From Saccoglossus kowalevskii (lineage: Eukaryota; Hemichordata; Enteropneusta; Harrimaniidae): a DNA stretch of 12,495 nt. This document shows positions 7,740 through 12,495 of this stretch, piece after piece; position 1 is the stretch's first letter, and each line of letters starts with the position of its first letter. Made by a program: the position numbers and the translations under genes. The notes beneath the pieces are model-generated. The model was not told the DNA's origin and did no database searches. It was given only the letters and a program-made list of their open reading frames with translations. Location: assembly GCF_000003605.2 (NCBI RefSeq), contig NW_003126883.1, forward strand, positions 1,485,932-1,498,426. Reading direction: 5' to 3'.

Positions 7740-8580
7740 ATCTTGTGCCTAAGTGACCTGCATAGTATTGTCACAACATTTCGAAGGACGACACGGACAC
7801 GGGTTATAGATATATATCATTGCGAAAACTTGTTTCGAGACGTCAGTTTATATTAAATAAATGTGCTTGCAATAATTTAACGTAGAAGTGCCATAGTATA
7901 TATTATATTAGATTCAGCAAACATGGCATGTACTACTACTAGTACGTCCATGGGCTAAGTTATTTTGATAGAGGTGAGGTTTTATTCATTTACTGGCTTC
8001 TTCGACGTGGCTATTTACAGTTAATTAAAAAAAATGGCAAATTTGCCATAACCGTGTGTCCATGTGCCGGCCCCTTGGACAGGCTAAACCGTGATCTTTG
8101 TTTTTTCTAAAAAAAATTTTTTAACGTTACTACTGAATCTAGCCTTCGCAGTCAAGTCAAGAACAAATGGCTAAATATAACACCACTTTGTTACTTACCA
8201 GCTACGATATTAATGCCTATGTAGCACAGGCCTGTGTTCTATGGAAGCTCAGAAAACCAATCGTGAGACGGGAAAGATGGATGAACTCTGATTGGCCCGT
8301 TATACACGTTGGTTTCTGTGGGTATTATGGCTATCAACATTTAATTAAACTATAAGTTTCATAGGCTATACAAGTGATTAACAGCACACATTAGCATAGC
8401 CACATAAATGAAAATGAAACATGTGATATTGCGATAGCCTAAAATATTGGTCGATCTTGTTTTCATGATGGATGATCTAAATGTCTAAATGTGTAAACAA
8501 AACACTATAATACTATGTAGTATATTGCAATACTTGATGGCTATGTAATTTACATTGGGGTTTTAAATATTATGTCTACT
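7740..8580. other. Intergenic with two palindromes
   Basis: No gene seen. A hairpin at 7922-7952 pairs CATGG with CCATG and GTACT with AGTAC around an ACTACT loop. A perfect 16-bp palindrome, ATGGCAAATTTGCCAT, is at 8034-8049. The small open frame at 8167-8355 shows no family features. Confidence 0.5.
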
Positions 8581-8900
8581 CGTAGGTTACTGTGGCACAA
8601 TTCTGAAATGGGGAGTATCAAGGCTCTTGCGAATGGCAATTCGGTGGCAGGTAACTAGTATAATATCCCTGGTCCGGGATTCTGGTCCTGGATTCACTAA
8701 TTTGAATGATTCGACCCATTGACGTAATTTGAATACTGTAATTGAACACGTGCCGAGAGTCGGGCAAAGACGACACGAGCCAAAACTTGTGCGTGAGCGA
8801 TCGAAACTGAGATGACACGTGCCGACAAAATTCGATCTCGAGCCATAAAATCTGCCAGATACCAAAAGGTGTCTTAATTACTTATAAATACATGTTATCG
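8581..8900. other. Unclassified moderate-GC segment with repeated E-boxes
   Basis: ACACGTGCCGA occurs at 8746-8756 and 8815-8825, 69 bases apart, each containing the E-box palindrome CACGTG. CTGGTCC occurs twice at 8669-8688. A minus-strand frame of 92 codons is open here, but its product looks like repeat-derived noise. I considered a tRNA-derived SINE and could not support it. Confidence 0.35.
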
Positions 8901-9656
8901 AAATAGTGATTAGTAAGACCTGCCGATCATTCCTTTTTAACATTAATATGTTGTTGCAATCGGACAAAGCTTGATGAGGAAAAAAAACATATATATACTA
9001 ACAAAAACAAAATCAGAAACAAAACAAAAATGTTGTTTTCGTGATTGATGTACCTTTCGTATGAGCTGATACATGTATAATATTGAGCATAATCAACTGC
9101 ACTTAGAAACAAGTGATTTACAAGTGACTGTTTTAAATGGGTATTGCCTCAGTTTCAATTCTTCAGTTAGAGAAGGGAAATCAAATCTAATCAGTTCTGA
9201 GAGTGTGTGTGTATGTCGATTTTTTTTCAGATATACAACGTAGTTTCTGCACAAGTCCTGATCTCACTCAACTGTAACTCAATGTCTCAGCGACACAAGA
9301 GTCGTTGGTTCCAGAGTTACCTGAATTCATTCACCACAAATGATCCTATATAACTTTCATGCAACATATGTTTAATAACGATATCGCTGACTCTCAACCC
9401 GCCAACAAACCTTGCGATTTCAACAACTGGTCCCAAACAAAATCAGATCTGCGCATGCTCCTGATGCAGATCAGTCAACCTAACACAAAAAGCTTGCCAC
9501 TACATTATTTGTTTACACACAATTAAGCTGGCTTCATTTCATGAAGCCAATAGATGCACTTGACTCATCAAACTTTTGATCAGCCACTCATTCTAATTAT
9601 TGTTGAGTGAGGGCGCTATTACTAATGAAAGGGTTCTTTTAAAAAAATTAAACAGA
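8901..9656. other. Intergenic with strong hairpin
   Basis: No gene seen. A perfect 9-bp stem with a 3-base loop, TGGCTTCAT-TTC-ATGAAGCCA, is at 9529-9549. A shorter inverted repeat, CACTCA/TGAGTG, is at 9585-9590 and 9604-9609. GATCTGC/GCAGATC pairs at 9446-9452 and 9466-9472. A pyrimidine-rich acceptor-like site (ttttttttcag) ends at 9230 without a coding frame after it. Confidence 0.5.
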
Positions 9657-9810
9657 TCTAATATTACAAGCAGTGAACATGAAGTGTGCACTCTAGCTGC
9701 AGCTCGATTTCTGCGATATACCAGCCAGTGAATCACATCTAGTGTTGAAAACAAAATAAAAATATTAAAATTAATTCATTATTCTAATATTACAAGCACT
9801 GAACATCAAG
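9657..9810 (+). repeat. 28-bp direct repeat pair
   Basis: The copies at 9657-9684 and 9783-9810 both begin TCTAATATTACAAGCA. They differ at two positions (GTGAACATG versus CTGAACATC) and lie 126 bp apart. The flanks do not match, so this is a discrete duplication rather than a tandem array. Confidence 0.8.
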
Positions 9811-10176
9811 TTATGTCTCAGATTAATAAAGACATGTAGTTCACTCATTCAAAACATATTGGGCAGGACTCATAACTTGTACCTATGGGGGTACAGTCTA
9901 GTCGCATTCTCTTCTATTCATTCTAAGTGAAAACAAAGAAATATATAAATCCACATTGGTGTCGCTTCTTAATCACATAACAATAATTATATAAACTATA
10001 CACACCTGTTAAATGTAAATAAATAGTACAAACAGAAAAAAAACATGAGCATTTAGAAATGAAAGCAAACATTCAATCACAACTATAACAAAATGAAACT
10101 ACAATGAAAATGATTAGCAACATTTCATAACTTTAATAGTCCTGGTTATTTAGTTTAAATGCTCTTTCTTTTGCAG
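9811..10176. other. AT-rich non-coding stretch before the pseudogene
   Basis: A 6-bp hairpin, TGTACC-TATGGG-GGTACA, lies at 9878-9895. The rest is AT-rich. The last bases, ctctttcttttgcag, form a strong splice acceptor at 10162-10176. Confidence 0.5.
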
Positions 10177-10920
10177 ATTGATACGAGTTAGGCAGAGACA
10201 ACAGTATAATTATGCAGTAAATGAAACAACCGATGTTGAATATGTGTCCTTATATGACGACATAGCAATTATTAAAAAAAGCAGCAAATCGTATAAAGTT
10301 GGTCATCTTGTAAGAATGGTGTATAATGATGGTAAAAAACAGGAATTAAAAATAACAGTTTTGTTCTCTGACAAACGAGCAAAATATATCAGTATTAAAA
10401 AGAAACAAATGACAAATCCATGTTCTTCCATAGCAATTCATCCATTCTTGTTAGGAGACATTTTTTTAGATATTTTATGTCATGTTAACTGAAGTGTGAA
10501 TAAAAATAACATGCTTGAAATTACTGATCATTTGACAATTCAAGACGAAATCAAAGGAATTATAGCATGACAAGCAAGAGCGGAAAAAAGTGCCCCTACT
10601 CGTGGTGCTAATTTTATTGATGGTACTATGAAACAGTTTTAGAACCAAATGCTACTGATGCTGCTGTTGGAATTGAGAGATCTACAAGAAAACATAAATA
10701 TCTTGGTAATCAAATTCTGGTTACACTGCTGTCATTAGGAAGTGAGCACTGTGCATTGATTGAAGTGTTTTGCATGAACTTTGAAAAGTGACAAAATTAT
10801 ATATGCGTTCAGTGTGTAAATTTGATGACACCTGAAATGTTTTATGAAGAAAATGAGGAATAGTGATCTCCTTCCTGGTGAATATGGCGGTAAAGTAACA
10901 TTTCAATGGTTTAGTGTGAT
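10177..10920 (+). pseudogene. Decayed coding region of unrecognised family
   Basis: A polypyrimidine-AG acceptor ends at 10176 and is followed directly by a protein-like frame with no ATG at its start. It reads IRVRQRQQYNYAVNETTD, then YDDIAIIKKSSKSYKVGHLV, then further Lys-rich sequence to TGA 10490-10492. The same frame goes on through NNMLEITDHLTIQDEIKG to a second TGA (10568-10570), then ARAEKSAPTRGANFIDGTMK to TAG 10640-10642. From 10636 a different frame is protein-like (TVLEPNATDAAVGIERSTRK, then LGNQILVTLLSLGSEH) up to a TGA after NFEK. Another shifted fragment, NSDLLPGEYGGKVTFQWF, follows near 10862-10909. Mixed stops and frame changes across about 740 bases indicate a former gene or transposon exon, perhaps inserted here. 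I do not recognise the family. Codon usage is AT-rich like the surroundings. AATAAA occurs at 11140. Confidence 0.5.
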
Positions 10921-11382
10921 TTGTTAGACCTGGAATTAAAAACTTAATTTAAGACCCTGCAAACTGAATTGTGGATTCGTTTTAGCTCATGAGCTATAGG
11001 GATCATACTTCAGTTGTGTTTTTGAATCACCCACACATAAACCAATTTATTAATGTAATGGCAGTGTTGATTCTTAATGACGCCAACATGGTAAATCATG
11101 CACATATAACTTGAAACTTAAGTCAACTGTCATTTGGGCAATAAAAATACTTACCACTAGACATTTGTAGTATTTCATGTCAGTGACACCCCCTCCAGCT
11201 TACTTAGTTTATGTGGTACAAGTTAAGCCATGTGGGACACTGAAAACACTTGTGCTTATCAGTGGGTATATAAATAGAAAAAATGGTTTAAAAGTGAGAA
11301 TGGTTTACGAGAGGTGGGCTACACACCCCTGCCCACTTGTGGAAGTACAACAACCACCACCACCCCACACCCGGGCGGGCAG
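10921..11382. other. Non-coding stretch with AGCT palindrome
   Basis: AGCTCATGAGCT at 10984-10995 is a perfect 12-bp palindrome preceded by TTTT and followed by atagggatcat. That resembles the TTTTAGCTC hairpin heads at 4644 and 12433, so it may be a shortened relative. An open frame at 11177-11425 and a CCA-rich tract at 11350-11370 look non-coding. Confidence 0.4.
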
Positions 11383-11442
11383 TTGGATGAGTTTGACAGT
11401 AGAGCAGAAGAAATACAACACGTGATGGTGGATCGACTCCTG
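11383..11442 (+). CDS. Possible orphan exon (20 codons)
   Basis: An AG at 11381-11382 and a perfect donor CTG|gtaagtaa at 11443 delimit 60 bases reading LDEFDSRAEEIQHVMVDRLL, a normal-looking amphipathic protein segment. The acceptor is weak because its upstream tract is C-rich with purines. No partner exon is visible inside the window, so it would belong to a gene extending to the right or to a decayed one. This is speculative. Confidence 0.2.
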
Positions 11443-11985
11443 GTAAGTAAAGTAATATTGGATGACTTACAAATGTACATATCATATAAATATAACGTGT
11501 AAGATCGTTTGTGAGTCACAGGGTATTTTCAAAAATTGAAGTTTGACCTTTTTCAAAATCAATGCAACATCAGATGGTTGACGATGCTGTGCCATCGCTT
11601 GATTGTGCACACAAGTGTTCTTTTATATTCAAACACTATAGAATGTCAACTGTGAAACACTTTTAAATATTTTCGCGTTATTCGTTATTCGACAAAAACT
11701 AATCGTAGAAGAAGCATCTATTTCAAAACCACTATCATGTATAGACTACAACAGAGATTTGTCCCAGAGAACAACTGACGCAGCACAACTTCCAAATGTA
11801 TAATGCATGTATGTTTGAGCTTGCAGTAGAGAGGTTGTTCTTTTTCTCGATAGAACCCTCTAAGCGATAAGTAAGACTAGTATTTAATGTACCGTTCAAC
11901 CACGTTTCGAAAAAAAAATCAGAGTTCTTCCGAAAATAAATTGTCACAAAAATACAGATAAGGGAATCACCAGTTAATCTGGCCT
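11443..11985. other. Intergenic, no gene seen
   Basis: AT-rich. There are small inverted repeats such as CGATG-CTGTGC-CATCG at 11582-11597. No coding pattern is visible on either strand. Confidence 0.5.
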
Positions 11986-12077
11986 GGGGGTGCCGGGCAA
12001 TTCTAAGGGGGGCCTTTCCATTTTCTGTATATGAAAAGGGGGGGCTAAAATTTTTTCCAGGAGTGAAGGAGGGGGGG
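11986..12077 (+). repeat. G-run minisatellite-like repeat
   Basis: Runs of five to seven G begin at 11986, 12007, 12038 and 12071. The last three are spaced 31 and 33 bases apart, and each is followed by an AT-rich stretch (attttctgta, taaaatttttt, ttataatttt). This looks like a short degenerate tandem repeat with unit near 32 bp. GGG runs at 11986, 11994 and 12007 are close enough to favour G-rich secondary structure. Confidence 0.5.
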
Positions 12078-12432
12078 TTATAATTTTCTGGGTTTATTCA
12101 CATATATTGTATAGACGACGGCTGCTGTGATGAACATACTGCAATGAGAAAGAGTTATTGTTTGTTTGTTTGTTTGTTTTATTGCACAACAATAACTTAA
12201 TCAAATTAGTATAAAACATGAAACTTCATTTGTAAACAACAGAATAAACCTCTGTAAATAGCATACAAAAACTTACTGCACTTTCCACTGTATGAAGAAA
12301 AACAAACCTTTTAAACAAGTTTGTGAAAAGCAAACACACTAATATAACACAAAATATAAATATAAAATATATTTATATAGTGTAATATTTTGTATGTAAA
12401 TAAATAAAATATATATAAAAAAAGTTTTCATA
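12078..12432. other. AT-rich stretch with simple repeats
   Basis: (TTTG)n lies at 12158-12179, flanked by the inverted repeat GTTATTG 12154-12160 / CAATAAC 12190-12196. A very AT-rich segment at 12349-12393 has perfect ends ACAAAATAT/ATATTTTGT. No gene seen. Confidence 0.6.
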
Positions 12433-12495
12433 TTTTTAGCTCCGCTGTCGACTTTGTCGAGCGGAGCTTATCATATGAGTGATTGTCCGTCTCGT
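12433..12495 (+). mobile_element. Second hairpin-headed element, cut by the window end
   Basis: TTTTTAGCTCCGC at 12433-12445 opens a hairpin. AGCTCCGC (12438-12445) and TCGAC (12448-12452) pair with GTCGA (12456-12460) and GCGGAGCT (12461-12468), with a TG bulge and a TTT loop. The following tatcatatgagtgattgtccgt matches gttcatattactgattgtccgt of the element at 4644, so the two are members of one family in the same orientation. The body lies outside the window. Confidence 0.7.

Noticed and set aside
7602-7856. 84-codon open frame
   Set aside because: It is kept open by the 15-bp minisatellite, and the rest shows no protein features.
8618-8700. Possible tRNA gene or tRNA-derived SINE
   Set aside because: A-box-like TGGCAATTCGGTGG and a weak B-box-like GGTCCGGGATTC occur, but the B box lacks the GGTTCGA core and I could not draw a cloverleaf.
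8587-8865. 92-codon minus-strand open frame
   Set aside because: It reads as repeat-type noise with no recognisable domain, and another frame is also open across most of it.
10490-10570. Selenoprotein or alternative code reading of the two in-frame TGA codons
   Set aside because: A TAG and frame changes follow in the same region, and no SECIS-like structure was recognised. Decay is simpler.
11177-11519. Overlapping open frames on both strands around a CCA tract
   Set aside because: Poly-Pro/poly-Thr/poly-Val runs come from the CCACCACC tract. No consistent protein pattern except the short 11383-11442 segment.

Overview
The window reads as AT-rich nuclear DNA from an invertebrate animal. It has a spliced gene with standard GT-AG introns, metazoan-style promoter motifs, a decayed LINE, and dispersed repeats headed by a TTTTAGCTC hairpin followed by GTCCGTCGTC. 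From memory, repeats with that architecture are common in marine invertebrates such as bivalves and acorn worms. The species cannot be fixed from this sequence. There is no bacterial-style operon, rRNA, CRISPR array or convincing tRNA.

Layout. Positions 1-340 hold promoter-like motifs. A five-exon plus-strand gene follows (coding exons 871-987, 1242-1350, 2262-2435, 3820-3953, 4472-4624). It encodes a 228-residue O-methyltransferase of the caffeoyl-CoA OMT / COMTD1 type (Methyltransf_3). All four internal junctions join in frame, and the SAM-binding and divalent-metal motifs are intact. The true N-terminus is uncertain, because the frame stays open upstream of the first ATG to a splice acceptor at 850. 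Twenty bases after the stop codon a hairpin-headed repeat element (4644-5212) begins. It carries a (GTC)n tract and copies of a sequence with a period of exactly 157 bp. A plausible poly(A) signal lies beyond it at 5262.

At 5538-6129, on the minus strand, is the 3' end of a non-LTR retrotransposon: a reverse transcriptase C-terminus with a frameshift, a 3' UTR and an (ATT)n-like tail. From 6130 to 10176 I see no gene. There is a GC-richer block (about 6600-6960), a degenerate 15-bp minisatellite (7649-7739), several perfect hairpins, and a 28-bp direct repeat (9657 and 9783).

From 10177 to about 10920 there is a protein-like reading frame interrupted by stops and shifts. It starts just after a good splice-acceptor sequence and is best called a pseudogene of unrecognised origin. 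A possible orphan exon (11383-11442) follows, then G-run repeats (11986-12077) and AT-rich DNA. At 12433-12495 a second copy of the hairpin-headed element runs off the window end.

The only gene that looks functional is the methyltransferase. The other features are mostly repeats and remnants of mobile DNA. I found no convincing multi-gene system. The unidentified pseudogene and the hairpin-headed element in the methyltransferase 3' UTR are the items most worth following up.
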